Of a stretch of 64,000 nt of DNA, positions 13,586 to 27,869 are shown in pieces (positions within the stretch are counted from its first letter, which is position 1; each line of letters begins with the position of its first letter). A model generated the notes under the pieces. The model was not told where the DNA came from, did no database searches, and saw only the letters and a list, made by a program, of their open reading frames with translations. A program made the position numbers and the translations under genes. The stretch comes from Calliopsis andreniformis (taxonomy: Eukaryota > Arthropoda > Insecta > Hymenoptera > Andrenidae), in NCBI RefSeq assembly GCF_051401765.1, contig NW_027480450.1, forward strand, positions 992,001 to 1,056,000. The letters run 5' to 3'.

Positions 13586-16500
13586 AATAGAATACCCTGT
13601 ATTCTCTGTTTTCAATACTCAATCCACAATATTCAATCATCAAATCTCAATCCTCAAACATCAATTCTCAAAACTCAATCCTGAACACTCAGTCCTCAAT
13701 CTTCAATCCTCAATCTTCAATCCTCAATCCTCAAGCGTCAATCCTCAATCCTCAATCCTCAGTCCTCAATCCTCTATGCTAAATCCTCAATCCTCAATCC
13801 TCAAACCTCAATCCTGAGCCCCGAGTCCTGAAACCTCAATCCTCAAACCTCAGTCCTCATCCTCCATCATCAATCCTCAATCCTCAACTCTCAACCTTCA
13901 GTCCTCAATAGCCAAACCTCAATCTTCAATCGTCAATCCTCAATCCTCAAACGTCAATCCTCAGTCCTAAATCCTCTATCCTCAATCCTCAATCCTCAGT
14001 GCTCAACACTCAGTCCTCAAACCTCAGTCCTCAATCCTCAATCCTCAATCCTCAATCCTCAGTCCTCAAACCTCAATCCTCAACACTCAGTCCTCAATAC
14101 TCTATCCTCAATCCTCAATCCTTAATCTTCAATCCTCAATCTTCAATCCTCAACACTCAATCCCCAATCCTCAACCTTCAATCCTCAATACCCAATCTCC
14201 AATTCTAAATCCTCAATCCCTAATCCTCAATCCTCAATCCTCAATCTTCGATCCACAATCCCCAATCCTCAATCTTCAATCATCAATCCTCAATCCTCAG
14301 TCTTCAGTCCTCATACTCAATCCTCTGTCCTTAATCCTCAATCCTCAATCTTCAATCCTCAATACTCAACCTTCAATCCTCAATCCACAATCATCAGTCC
14401 TCAATACTCACTCTTCAATCCTCAACCCTCAAGCCTCAATCCTCAATCTTCAATCCTTAATCCTCAATTCTCAATCCTCAATCTTCAATCCTCAATACCC
14501 AATCCTCAATCTTCAATACTCAATCCTCAATCCTCAATCCTCAATCCTCATTCTTCAATCCTCAATCCTCAATCCTCAATACACAAACCTCAATCCTCAA
14601 CCTTCAATACCCAATACTCAATCTTCAATCCTCAATCCATAATCCTCAATCCTCAATCCTAATTCCTCAATCTTCAATCCTCAATACTCAATCTTCAATC
14701 CTCAATCCTCAAACGTCAATCCTGAATCCTGAGTCTTCAAACCCCAATCCTCAACCCTCACTCGTCATCCTCAATCATCAATCCTCAATCCTCAACACAC
14801 AATACTCAATCCTCAACTTTCAATCCTCAATCCTCAATCCTCAATCCTCAATCCTCAAACATCAATCCTCACTCCTAAATCCTCAACCCTCAATCCTCAG
14901 TCCTCAAACCTCAATCCTGAATCATCAATCCAGAATCCTCAATCTTCTATCCTCAATCCTCAATCCTGAATCCTCAATCTTCAGCGCTGAATCCTCAACA
15001 ATCAATTGTCAATCCTCAATCCTCAATAGAATACCCTCAATTCACAGTTTTCAGTACACAATCCTCAAACTTCAATCTTCAAATCTCAATCCACAAACAT
15101 CAAGTCTCATGACTCAACCCGCAACACTCAGTCCACAAACTTCAATCCTCAATCCTCAATCCTCAACCTTCAATCCTCAATACTCAATCTTCAATACTCA
15201 ATCTTCAATCCTCAACCCTCAATCCTCAATCCTCAATCTTCAGTCCTCAATCCCCAATCCTCAATCATCAATCCTCAATCCTCAATCGTCAATCCTCGAT
15301 CCTCAATCCTCATCCTCAATCCTCAGTCCTCAAACCTCAATCCTCAATCGTCAGTCCTCAGCCTCTATCCTCAATCCTCAATCCTCAATCCTCAATCCTC
15401 AATCCTCAATCTCCAATCCTCAATACTCAATCTCCAATCCTCAATCCTCAATCCTCAATCTTCAATCCTCAATCTTCAATCCTCAACCACCAATCCTCAA
15501 CCTTCAATCCTCAATCTTCAATACTCAATCCTCAATCCTCAATCCTCAATCCTCATTCTTCAATCCTCAATCCTCAATCCTCAATACACAAACCTCAATC
15601 CTCAACCTGCAATCCCCAATACTCAATCTTCAACCCTCAATCCTCAATCCTCAATCCTCAATCATCAATCCTCAATCCTCAATCGTCAAGCCTCAATCCC
15701 GAATCCTCAATCATCAATCCTCAATCCTCAATCCTCAATCCTTAATCTTCAATCCTCAGTACTCAATCTTCAATCCTCAATCCTCAAACCTCAATCCTGA
15801 ATCCTGATTCCTGAGTCCTGAAACCTCAATCCTCATCCCTCAGTCCTCATCCTCCATCATCAATCCTCAATCCTCAACTCTCAACCTTCAGTCCTCAATC
15901 GCCAAACCTCAATCTTCAATCCTCAATCCTCAATCCTCAAACGTCAATCCTCAGTCCAAAATCCTCAATCCTCAATCCTCAATCCTCAGTGCTCAACACT
16001 CAATCCTCAAACATCAGTCCTCAATCCTCAATCCTCAATCCTCAATCCTCAGTCATCAATCCTCAATACTCTATCTTCAATCCTCAATCCTCAATCCTCA
16101 ATCCTCAATCCACAATCCTCAATCCTCAATCTTCAATCCTCAATCCTCAATTCTCAATCCTCCATCCTCAATCCTCAAACGTTAATCCTCAATCCTCAAT
16201 CCTCAATCCTCAATCCTCAGTCCTCAATCCTCAGTCCCCAAACCTCAGACTTCAATCCTCAATCCTCAATCCTCAGTCCTCGACGCTCAGTCCCCAATCC
16301 CCTATCCTTAATGATAAAACCTCAATCCTCCATCTTCAATACTACAATCCTCAATCCCCAATCCTCAAACGTCATTCCTCAATCCACAATCCTCAATCCT
16401 CAATCCTCAACCTTCAATCCTCAATACCCAATCTCCAATTCTAAATCCTCAATCCACATTCCTCAATCCTCAATCCTCGATACTCAATCTCCGATCCTCA

Positions 16501-17570
16501 ATCCTCAATGCTCAATCTTCAATCCTCAACCCTCAATCCTCAATCCTCAATCCTCAATCCTCAATCCTCAATCTTCAATCCTCAATCCTCAATCCTCAAT
16601 CCTCCATCCTCAATCCTCAAACGTTAATCCTCAATCCTCAATCCTCAATCCTCAATCCTCAGTCCTCAATCCTCAATCCCCAATCCTCAGACTTCAATCC
16701 TCAATCCTCAACACTCAGTCCTCGACGCTCAGTCCCCAACCCTCTATCCTTAATGACAAAACATTCAATCCTACATCTTCAATACTACAATCCTCAATCC
16801 CCAATCCTCAAGCGTCATTCCTCAATCCACAATCCTCAATCCTCAATCCTCAGTCGTCAAACCTCAATCCCCAACCCTCAGTCCTCATCCTCTATCCTCT
16901 ATCCTGTGTCCTCAATCCTCAATCTTCAATTCTCAATCCTCAATCCTCAGTCCTCGTACTCAATCCTCAACACTCAATCCTCAACCCTCAATCTTCAATC
17001 AACAATACACAACCTTCAATCCTCAATCCTCAATCCTCAATCCTCAGTCCTCAATCTACAATGCTCAGTCCTCAACCCTGAGACCTCAATCCTCAATATT
17101 CAACACACAGACCTCAACCATCAATTCTCAATACTCAACCATCAATCCCCAATTCCCAATTCTCAATATTCAATCCTCAACCCTCAATCCTCAATCCTCA
17201 ATCCTCAATCCTTAGCCCTCAATCTTCAATTCTCAATACTCAACCTCCAATCCTCAATCCTCAATCCTCAATCCTCAATCCTCAATCTTTAGTCCTCAAT
17301 ACTCAATCTTCAATCCTCAACCCTCAACGCTCAAACCTCAATCCTCAAACTTCAATCATCAATACTCAATCTTCAACGCTCAATCGTCAATCCTCAATCC
17401 TCAATCCTCAATCTTCAGTCCCCAATACTCAATCTTCAATCGTCAGCCCTCAATCGTAAATCCTCAATCCTGAATACTCAATCATCAGTCCTCAATCCTC
17501 AATCCTGAATCCTCAATATTCATCCCACAAACCTCAGCCATCAATCCTCAATACTCAATCATCAATCCTC
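13586..17570. repeat. Mosaic satellite region related to 36.9-38.4 kb
   Basis: L1 landmarks lie at 13586 and 15025, S landmarks at about 13773-13930 and 15780-15930, and T landmarks near 16285 and 16725. Bases 13.6-15.1 kb match 36.86-38.4 kb: the L1 pair 13586/36863 is offset by 23,277, and points at 13999 and 15109 are offset by 23,256. The 21-base difference is three heptamers. The right part joins U-type sequence (about 17060-17290) to a piece resembling 8880-9020. Confidence 0.8.
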
Positions 17571-20500
17571 AATCCTCAATCATCGATCCTCAATCCCCAA
17601 CCTTCAATCTTCAATCCTGATACCTCAATCCTCAGTCCTCAATCCTCAATCCTCAACTCTCAGTCCTCGTCCTCAATCCTCAACACTCAATCCTCAATCC
17701 TCAACCTTCAATCCCCAATACTCAATCTTCAACCCTCAATCCTCAATCCTCAATCCTCAATCATCAATCCTCAATCCTCAATCGTCAAACCTCAATCCTC
17801 AATCCTCAGTTTTCAACCTTCTATACTCAATCCTCAATCCTGAATCCTCAATCCTCAATATTCAACACACGACCATCAATCATCAATCCTCAATAATCAA
17901 CCATCAACCATCAATTGTCAATATTCAATAGAATATAATGAATTCTCAGGATACAACACTCAATCCAAAATATTCAATCATCAAATCTCAATCCTCAAAC
18001 ATCAATCCTCAATCCTCAACCCTCTGTCCTCAATCTTCGGTACTCAATCCTCAATCCTCAATCCTCAATCCTCAATCCTCAATCCTCAATCCCCAATCAT
18101 CGATCCTCAATCCCCAACACTCAATCTTCAATCCTGAGTCCTCAATCCTCAGTCCTCAATCCCCAATCCTCAACTCTCAGTCCTCGTCCTCAATCCTCAA
18201 AACTCAATCCTCAATCCTCAACCTTCAATCCCCAATACTCAATCTTCAATCCTCAATCCTGAATCCTCAATCCCCAATCCTCAACCCTCAATCGTCAATC
18301 CTCAGTCCCCAATCCTCAATCTTCATTCCTCAATCCTCAATCCTCAATCCTCAATCCACAATCTTCAATCCTCAATACTCAATCTCCAATCCTCAATCCT
18401 CAAACATCAATCGTCAATCCTCAGTCCTCAAACCTCAATCCTCAACCCACAGTCCTCGTCCTCAATCCTCAATCCTCAATCCTCAACCCTCAATACTCAA
18501 TCTTCAATCCTCAATCCTCAATCCTCAATACTCAATCCTCAATCCTCAACCGTCAATACCCAATACTCAATCTTCTATCCTCAATCCTCAATCCTCAATC
18601 CTCAATCCTAATTCCTCAATCTTCAATCCTCAATACTCAATCTTCAATCCTCCATCCTCAAACCTCAATCCTGAATCCTGAGTCCTGAAACCTCAATCCT
18701 CAACCCTCAGTCCTCATCCTCCATCATCAATCCTCAATCCTCAACTCTCAACCTTCAGTCCTCAATCGCCAAACCTCAATCTTCAATCCTCAATCCTCAA
18801 TACTCAAACGTCAATCCTCAGTCCTAAATCCTCAATTCTCGATCCTCAATCCTCAGTGCTCAACACTCAATCCTCAACCCTCAGTCCTCAATCCTCAATC
18901 CTCAATCCTCAATCCTCAGTCATCAATCCTCAATACTCCATCTTCAATCCTCAATCCTCAATCCTCAATCCTCAGTCCTCAATCCTCAATCCTCAATCTT
19001 CAATCCTCAATCCTCAACACTCAGTCCTCGACGCTCAGTCCCCAATCCTCTATCCTTAATGATAAAACATTCAATCCTCCATCTTCAATACTACAATCCT
19101 CAATCCCCAATCCTCAAACGTCATTCCTCATTCCACAATCCTCAATCCTCAATCCTCAGTCGTCAAACTGCAATCCTCAACCCTCAGTCCTCATCCTCTA
19201 TCCTCTATCCTCTGTCCTCAATCCTCAATCCTCAATCCTCAATCTTCAATTCTCAATACTCAATCTCCAATCCTCAATCCTCAATCCTCAATCCTCAGTC
19301 TTCAATCCTGAATCCTCAATCCTCAGTCCTCAATCCTCAATCCTCAACTCTCAGTCCTCGTCCTCAATCCTCAACACTGAATCCTCAATCCACAAACATC
19401 AAGTCTCATGACTCAACCCGCAACAATCAGTCTACAAACTTCAATCCTCAATCCTCAATCCTCAACCTTCAATCCTCAATACTCAATCTTCAATACTCAA
19501 TCTTCAATCCTCAACACTCAATGCTCAATCCTCAATCTTCAGTCCTCAATCCCCAATCCTCAATCATCAATCCTCAATCCTCAATCGTCAATCCTCGATC
19601 CTCAATCCTCATCCTCAATCCTCAGTCCTCAAACCTCAATCCTCAATCGTCAGTCCTCAGCCTCTATCCTCAATCCTCAATCCTCAATCCTCAATCCTCA
19701 ATCCTCAATCCTCAGTCCTCGTACTCAATCCTCAACACTCAATCCTCAATCCTCAATCTTCAATCATCAATACACAACCTTCAATCCTCAATCCTCAATC
19801 CTCAATCCTCAGTCCTCAATCTACAATGCTCAATCCTCAACCCTGAGTGCTCAATCCTCAATATTCAACACACAGACCTCAACCATCAATCCCCAATGCT
19901 CAACCATCAATCCCCAATCCTCAATACTCAATCTCCAATCCTCAATCCTCAATCCTCAATCCTCAATCTTCAGTCCTCAATACTCAGTCTTCAATCCTCA
20001 ACCCTCAATCGTAAATCCTCAATCCTGAATACTCAATCATCAGTCCTCGAACCTCAATCCTCATACCTTACTCCTCGTCCTCAACCCTCAACGCTCAATC
20101 CTCAATCCTCAAACTTCTATCATCAATACTCAATCATCAATACACAACCTTCAATCCTCAATCCTCAATCCTCAATCCTCAGTCCTCAATCTACAATGCT
20201 CAATCCTCAACCCTGAGTCCTCAATCCTCAATATTCAACACACAGACCTCAACCATCAATCCTCAATACTCAACCATCAATCCCCAATTCTCAATTATCA
20301 ATCTTCAATCCTCAACCCTCAATCCTCAATCCTCAATCCTCAATCCTTAGCCCTCAATCTTCAATCCTCAATACTCAATCTCCAATCCTCAATCCTCAAT
20401 CCTCAATCCTCAATCTTCAGTCCCCAATACTCAATCTTCAATCGTCAGCCCTCAATCGTAAATCCTCAATCCTGAATACTCAATCATCAGTCCTCAATCC

Positions 20501-21377
20501 TCAATCCTGAATCCTCAATATTCATCCCACAAACCTCAGCCATCAATCCTCAATACTCAATCATCAATCCTCAATACTCAATACTCAATACTCAATAGAA
20601 TATCCTGTATTCTCAGTTTTCAATACTCGATCCACAATATTCAATCTTCAAATCTCAATCCTCAAACATCAATACTCAACACTCAATGCTCAACCCTCAG
20701 TCCTCAATCTTCAATCCAAAATCCGCAATCCTCAATCCTCAGACGTCAATCCTCAGTCCTAAATCCTCAATCCTCAATCCTCAATCCTCAGTCCTCAACA
20801 CTCAATACTCAAACCTCAGTCCTCAATCCCCAACCGTCAATCCTCAATCCTCAGGCCTCAAACCTCAATCCTCAACCCTCAGTCCTCAATACTCAACCCC
20901 CAATCCTCAATCCTCAATCTTCAATCCTCAACACTCAATCCTCAATCCTCAACCTTCAATCCTCAATACCCAATCTCCAATTCTAAATCCTCAATCCTCA
21001 ACCCCCAATCCTCAATCCTCAATCTTCAATCCTCAACACTCAATCCTCAATCCTCAACCTTCAATCCTCAATACCCCATCTCCAATTCTAGATCCTCAAC
21101 CCCCAATCCTCAATCCTCAATCTTCAATCCTCAACACTCAATCCTCAATCCTCAACCTTCAATCCTCAATACCCAATCTCCAATTCTAAATCCTCAATCC
21201 TCAACCCCCAATCTTCAACCCTCAATCGTCAATCCTCAATCCTCAATCCTCAGTTTTCAATCTTCTATACAGAATCCTCAATCCTGAATCCTCAATCCTC
21301 AATATTCAACACACTACCATCAACCATCAATCCTCAATACTCAACCATCAACCATCAATTCTCAATATTCAATAGAA

Positions 21378-21397
21378 TATCCTGAATCCTCAGGATA
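21378..21397. other. Inverted repeat in L1b, loop variant
   Basis: The 8-base stem is intact, but the loop reads ATCC instead of ATTC, so the change fell in the loop and left the stem unaltered. Confidence 0.85.
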
Positions 21398-22106
21398 CAA
21401 TACTCAATCCAAACTATTCAATCATCAAACCTCAATCCTCAAACATCATTCCTCAATCCTCAACCCTCTGTCCTCAATCTTCAATACTCAATCCTCAATT
21501 CTCAATCCTCAATCCTCAATCCTCAATCCTCAATCCTCAATCCTCAATCATCGATCCTCAATCCCCAACCTTCAATCTTCAATCCTGATACCTCAATCCT
21601 CAGTCCTCAATCCTCAATCCTCATCTCTCAGTCCTCGTCCTCAATCCTCAACACTCAATCCTCAATCCTCAACCTTCAATCCCCAATACTCAATCTTCAA
21701 CCCTCAATCCTGAATCCTCAATCCCCAATCCTCAACCCTCAATCGTCAATCCTCAGTCCCCAATCCTCAATCTTCATTCCTCAATCCTCAATCCTCAATC
21801 CTCAATCCACAATCTTCAATCCTCAATACTCAATCTCCAATCCTCAATCCTCAAACATCAATCGTCAATCCTCAGTCCTCAAACCTCAATCCTCAACCCA
21901 CAGTCCTCGTCCTCAATCTTCAATCCTCAATCCTCAACCCTCAATACTCAATCTTCAATCCTCAATCCTCAATCCTCAATACTCAATCCTCAATCCTCAA
22001 CCGTCAATACCCAATACTCAATCTTCTATCCTCAATCCTCAATCCTCAATCCTCAATCCTAATTCCTCAATCTTCAATCATCAATACTCAATCTTCAATC
22101 CTCCAT

Positions 22107-22235
22107 CCTCAAACCTCAATCCTGAATCCTGAGTCCTGAAACCTCAATCCTCAACCCTCAGTCCTCATCCTCCATCATCAATCCTCAATCCTCAACTCTC
22201 AACCTTCAGTCCTCAATCGCCAAACCTCAATCTTC
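22107..22235. repeat. S landmark (representative)
   Basis: This block carries CCTGAATCCTGAGTCCTGAA, then CATCCTCCATCATCAATCC, CAACTCTCAACCTTCAGTCC and CAATCGCCAAACC. It recurs at about 11-190, 11085-11210, 13773-13930, 15780-15930, 18660-18790, 22107-22235, 37051-37200 and 40570-40700, with a partial copy near 24975. It tends to lie a few hundred bases upstream of a T landmark. Confidence 0.85.
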
Positions 22236-22473
22236 AATCCTCAATCCTCAATCCTCAAACGTCAATCCTCAGTCCTAAATCCTCAATCCTCGATCCTCAA
22301 TCCTCAGTGCTCAACACTCAATCCTCAAACCTCAGTCCTCAATCCTCAATCCTCAATCCTCAATCCTCAGTCATCAATCCTCAATACTCCATCTTCAATC
22401 CTCAATCCTCAATCCTCAATCCTCAGTCCTCAATCCTCAATCCTCAATCTTCAATCCTCAATCCTCAACACTC

Positions 22474-22590
22474 AGTCCTCGACGCTCAGTCCCCAATCCT
22501 CTATCCTTAATGATAAAACATTCAATCCTCCATCTTCAATACTACAATCCTCAATCCCCAATCCTCAAACGTCATTCCTCAATCCACAAT
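22474..22590. repeat. T landmark (representative)
   Basis: This block carries GTCCTCGACGCTCAGTCCCC, TATCCTTAATGATAAAAC, CATCTTCAATACTACAATCC and CAAACGTCATTCC. Copies lie near 2571, 3838, 6202, 7469, 11453, 12267, 16281, 16722, 19028, 22480, 23556, 40948 and 50872. It has more CpG than the heptamer, which has none. Variants TGACAAAAC and TGTCAAAC mark sub-lineages. Confidence 0.85.
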
Positions 22591-24514
22591 CCTCAATCCT
22601 CAATCCTCAGTCGTCAAACCGCAATCCTCAACCCTCAGTCCTCATCCTCTATCCTCTATCCTCTGTCCTCAATCCTCAATCCTCAATCCTCAATCTTCAA
22701 TTCTCAATACTCAATCTCCAATCCTCAATCCTCGATCCTCAATCCTCAGTCTTCAATCCTGAATCCTCAATCCTCAGTCCTCAATCCTCAATCCTCAACT
22801 CTCAGTCCTCGTCCTCAATCCTCAACACTGAATCCTCAATCCACAAACATCAAGTCTCATGACTCAACCCGCAACAATCAGTCTACAAACTTCAATCCTC
22901 AATCCTCAATCCTCAACCTTCAATCCTCAATACTCAATCTTCAATACTCAATCTTCAATCCTCAACACTCAATCCTCAATCCTCAATCTTCAGTCCTCAA
23001 TCCCCAATCCTCAATCATCAATCCTCAATCCTCAATCGTCAATCCTCGATCCTCAATCCTCATCCTCAATCCTCAGTCCTCAAACCTCAATCCTCAATCG
23101 TCAGTCCTCAGCCTCTATCCTCAATCCTCAATCCTCAATCCTCAATCCTCAATCTCCAATCCTCAATACTCAATCTCCAATCCTCAATCCTCAATACTCA
23201 ATCCTCAATCCTCAATCCTCAAACGTCAATCCTCAGTCCTAAATCCTCAATCCTCAATCTTCAATCCTCAGTGCTCAACACTCAATCCTCAAAACTCAGT
23301 CCTCAGTCCTCAATCCTCAATCCTCAATCCTCAGTCATCAATCCTCAATACTCTATCTTCAGTCCTCAATCCTCTATCCTCAATCCTCAATCCTCAATCC
23401 TCAATCCTCAATCTTCAATCCTCAATCCTCAATCCTCAATCCTCCATCCTCAACACTCAAACGCTGATCCTCAATCCTCAATCCTCAATCCTCAATCCTC
23501 AGTCCTCAATCCTCAGTCCCCAATCCTCAGACTTCAATCCTCAATACTCAGTCCTCGACGCTCAGTCCCCAATCCTCTCTCCTTAATGATAAAACCTCAA
23601 TCCTCCATCTTCAATACTACAATCCTCAATCCCCAATCCTCAAACGTCATTCCTCAATCCACAATCCTCAATCCTCAATCCTCAGTCGCCAAACCTCAAT
23701 CCTCAACCCTCAGTCCTCATCCTATATCCTTTATCCTCTGTCCTCAGTCCTCAACCCTCAATCCTCAACCTTCAATTCTCAATACTCAATCTCCAATCCT
23801 CAATCCTCAATACTCAATCCACAATCCTCAACCCTCAATGTTCAATCCTCAATCCCCAATCCTCAATATTCAAACCTCAATCCTCAATCCTCAATCCTAA
23901 ATCCTCAATCCTCAATCCTCAATCCTCAGTCCTCGTACTCAATCCTCAACACTCAATCCTCAACCCTCAATCTTCAATCATCAATACACAACCTTCAATC
24001 CTCAATCCTCAATCCTCAATCCTCAGTCCTCAATCTACAATGCTCAGTCCTCAACCCTGAGTCCTCAATCCTCAATATTCAACACACAGACCTCAACAAT
24101 CAATCCTCAATACTCAACCATCAATACCCAATACTCAATTCTCAATCTTCAATCCTCAACCCTCAATCCTCAATGCTCAATCCTCAATCCTTAACCCTCA
24201 ATCTTCATTTCTCAATACTCAATCTCCAATCCTCAATCCTCAATCCTCAATCCTCAATCTTCAGTCCTCAATACTCAATCTTCAATCCTCAACCCTCAAT
24301 CGTAAATCCTCAATCCTGAATACTCAATCATCAGTCCTCAAACCTCAATCCTCATCCCTCACTCCTCGTCCTCAACCCTCAACGCTCAATCCTCAATCCT
24401 CAAACTTCAGTCATCAATACTCAATCTTCAACCCTCAATCGTCAATCCTCAATCCTCAATCCTCAGTTTTCAATCTTCTATACACAATCCTCAATCCTGA
24501 ATCCTCAATCCTCA

Positions 24515-24680
24515 ATATTCAACACACGACCATCAACCATCAATCCTCAATACTCAATCATCAACCATCAATTCTCAATATTCAATAGAATATCCTGAAT
24601 TCTCAGGATACAATACTCAATCCAAACTATTCAATCATCAAATCTCAATCCTCAAACATCATTCCTCAATCCTGAACCCT
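24515..24680. repeat. L1 landmark, subfamily b (representative, hairpin type)
   Basis: This form is led by TTCAACACACGACCATCAAC, has TATCCTGAATTCTCAGGATA at its core and is followed by CAATCCAAACTATTCAATC. Cores of this type (AATAGAAT) lie at 9820, 10344, 17927 (stem broken), 21371, 24584, 35039, 39840, 48353 and 51706. The same upstream and downstream flanks recur, so this is one inherited block and not independent convergence. Confidence 0.9.
24591..24610. other. Perfect inverted repeat in L1b, 8-bp stem
   Basis: Same stem and ATTC loop as at 9827. Confidence 0.85.
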
Positions 24681-26079
24681 CTGTCCTCAATCTTCAATAC
24701 TCAATCCTCAATCCTCTATCCTCAATCCTCAATCCTCAATTCTCAATACTCAATCCTCAATCATCGATCCTCAATCCCCAACCTTCAATCTTCAATCCTC
24801 AATCCTCAATCCTCAGTCCTCAATCCTCAATCCTCAACTCTCAGTCCTCGTCCTCAATCCTCAACACTCAATCCTCAATCCTCAACCTTCAATCCCGAAT
24901 ACTCAATCTTCAACCCTCAATCCTCAATCCTCAATCCTCAATCATCAATCCTCAATCCTCAATCCTCAATCCTCAACTCTCAACCTTCAGTCCTCAATCG
25001 CCAAACCTCAATCTTCAATCCTCAATCCTCAATCCTCAAACGTCAATCCTCAGTCCAAAATCCTCAATCCTCAATCCTCAATCCTCAATCCTTAGCCCTC
25101 AATCTTCAATTCTCAATACTCAATCTCCAATCCTCAATCCTCAATCCTCAACACTCAATCCTCAATCCTCAACCTTCATCCCCAATACTCAATCTTCAAC
25201 ACTCAATACTCAATCCTCAATCTTCATTCCTCAATCCTCAATCCTCAATCCCCAATCCTCAATCTTCAATCTTCAATCCTCAATCCTCAATCTTCAATCC
25301 CCAATCCTCAATCCTCAATCCTCCATCCTCAATCCTCAATCCTCAATCCTCAATCCTCAATCCTCAATCCTCAATCCTCAATCCTCAGTCATCAATCCTC
25401 AATACTCTATCTTCAATCCTCAACCCTCAATCCTCAATCCTCAATCCTCTTTCCTCAATCCTCAATCCTCAATCCTCAATCTTCAATGCTCAATCCTCAA
25501 TCCTGAGTCCTCCATCCTCAATCTTCAAACGTTAATCCTCAATCCTCAATCCTCAATCCTCAATCCTCAATCCTCAATCCTCAGTCCTCGTCCTCAATCC
25601 TCAACACTCAATCCTCAATCCTCAATCTTCAATCATCAATACACAACCTTCAATCCTCAATCATCAATCCTCAGTCCTCAGTCCTCCATCTACAATGCTC
25701 AATCCTCAACCCTGAGTCCTCAATCCTCAATATTCAACACACAGACCTCAACCATCAATCCCCAATTCTCAATTCTCAATCTTCAATCCTCAACACTCAA
25801 TCCTCAGTCCTCAATCCTCAATCCTTAGCCCTCAATCTTCAATCCTCAATACTCAATCTCCAATCCTCAATCCTCAATCCTCAATCCTCAATCTTCAGTC
25901 TTCAATACTCAATCCTCAATCTTCAATCCTCAATACTCAATCTTCAATTCTCCATCCTCAATCATCAATCCTCAATCCTCAATCTCCAATACTCAATCCT
26001 CAATCCTCAATCCTGAATCCTCAATATTCATGCCACAACCCTCAACCATTAATCCTCAATACTCAATACTCAATAGAAT

Positions 26080-26097
26080 ATCCTGAATTCTCAGGAT
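26080..26097. other. Inverted repeat in L1e, 7-bp stem
   Basis: ATCCTGA, loop ATTC, TCAGGAT. The next base outward does not pair because the e type reads GGATTC. Confidence 0.83.
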
Positions 26098-27869
26098 TCT
26101 ATACTGAATCCACAATATTCAATCATCAAATCTCAATCCCCAGACATCAATTCTCAACACTCAATCCGCAAACAACAGTCCTCAATCTTCAATCCTCAAT
26201 CCTCAATCCCCAATCCTCAATCCTCAATCTACAATACTTAATACTCAATCTTCAATCCTCAATCATCAATCCTAAATCCTCAATCCTCAATCCTCATTCC
26301 TCAAACCTCAATCCTCAACCCTCAGTCCTCATTCTCAATTCTCAATTCTCAATCCTCAATCCTCAATCCTCAATCTTCAATCCTCAATAATCAATCTCCA
26401 ACCATAGATCCTCAATCCCCAATCCTCAATCCTCAATATTCAATCCTCAATCCTCAACCTGCAATCCTCTATACTCAATCTTCAATCCTCAATCCTCAAT
26501 CCTCAATACCCAATCCTCAATCCTCAATCATCAATCCTCAACCTTCAATACTCAATCCTCAATTTTCAATCCTCAATCCCCAGTCCTCAATCTGCAATCC
26601 TCTATCCTCAATCCTCAATCCTCAATCCTCAATCATCAATCTACAATCCTCAATACCCAATCCTCAATCCTCAATCCTCAATCCTCAATCCTCATCCTCA
26701 ATCCTCAATCATAAATCCTGAATCCTCAATCCTCAAACCTCAATCCTCAATCCTCAATCCTCAATCCTCAATCTACAATACTTAATACTCAATCCTCAAT
26801 CCTCAATCCTCAATATTCAACACACAACCCCCAACCATCAATCCTCAATACTCAACCATCAATCCTAAATTCTCAATACTCAATAGAATATCCTGAATTC
26901 TCATGGTACAATTCTCAATGCACAATATTCAATAGTCAAACCTAAATCCTCAAACATCAATTCTCAACACTCAATCCTCAACACTCAGTCCTCTCTCTTC
27001 AATCCTCCATTCTTAATACTCAATCCTCAATCGTCAATCCTCAATCCTCAATCCTCAACACTCAATCCCCGGTCATCAAACCTCAATCCCGAATCCTCAA
27101 TCCTGAATCCTCAATCTTCAGCCCTCAGTCCTCAACCATCAATTGTCAATCCTCAATCCTCAACAGACTATCCTGAATTCACTGTTTTCAACACTCAATC
27201 CCTATTCTTCAATCTTCAAATCTCAATCCACAAACATCAGTTGTCATCACGCAACCCTCAACACTCAGTCCTCAATCTTCAATCCTCAATCCTCCATCGT
27301 CAATCTTCAATCCTCAATACTCAACCTTCAATCCTCAATCCTCAATCCTCAATCCTCAATCCTCAATACTCAATCCTCAATCCTCAATCCTCAATGTTCA
27401 ATCCGCAATACCCAATCCTCAATCTCCAATCCTCAATCCTCAATTCTCAATCCTCAGTCCTCAATCCACAATCCTCACTCCTCAAACCTCAATCCTGAAT
27501 CCTCAATACTGAATCCTCAATCTTCAGCCCTCAGTCCTCAACAATCAGTTGTCAATCCTCAATCCTCAATAGAATATCATCAATTCACAGTTTTCAATAC
27601 TCAATACTCAATCTGCAATCCTCAAATCTCTATCCACAAACATTAATTCTCATCACTCAACCCTCAACACTCAGTCCCTTATCCTCAATATTCAATCCTC
27701 AATACCCAATCCTCAGTCTTCAATCCTCAATCGTCAATCCTCAATTCTCAACCCTCAACACTCAGTCCTCACTCCACAAACCTCAACCCTCAGTCTACAA
27801 TACTCAATACTCAATATTCAATCCTCAATCATCAATCCTCAACCTTCAGTACTCAATCCTCAATCTTCA

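Larger units (their letters stand above)
17571..24960. repeat. Rearranged large duplicate of the 8.4-13.5 kb region
   Basis: Two sets of matches are visible. Bases 17.58-19.7 kb match 10.0-12.1 kb at an offset of about 7,576-7,582. Bases about 20.0-21.9 kb match 8.4-10.4 kb at 11,551 (9135/20686 and 10001/21552 both give 11,551). The segment from 22307 matches 18856 at 3,451 (493 x 7) and 11280 at 11,027. Relative to the 17.6-18.9 kb copy, the 21.5-22.3 kb copy lacks 518 bases (74 x 7), removing one hairpin-type L1. L1 landmarks lie at 17927, 20594, 21371 and 24584. No gene is present. Confidence 0.85.

Noticed and set aside
15108..15130. Conserved start codon in the CATGACTCAACCCGCAAC variant of L1c
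   Set aside because: The ATG recurs at 15109, 38365, 38980, 45688 and 47401 only because the whole landmark was duplicated. The reading frames after it end at different heptamer variants.
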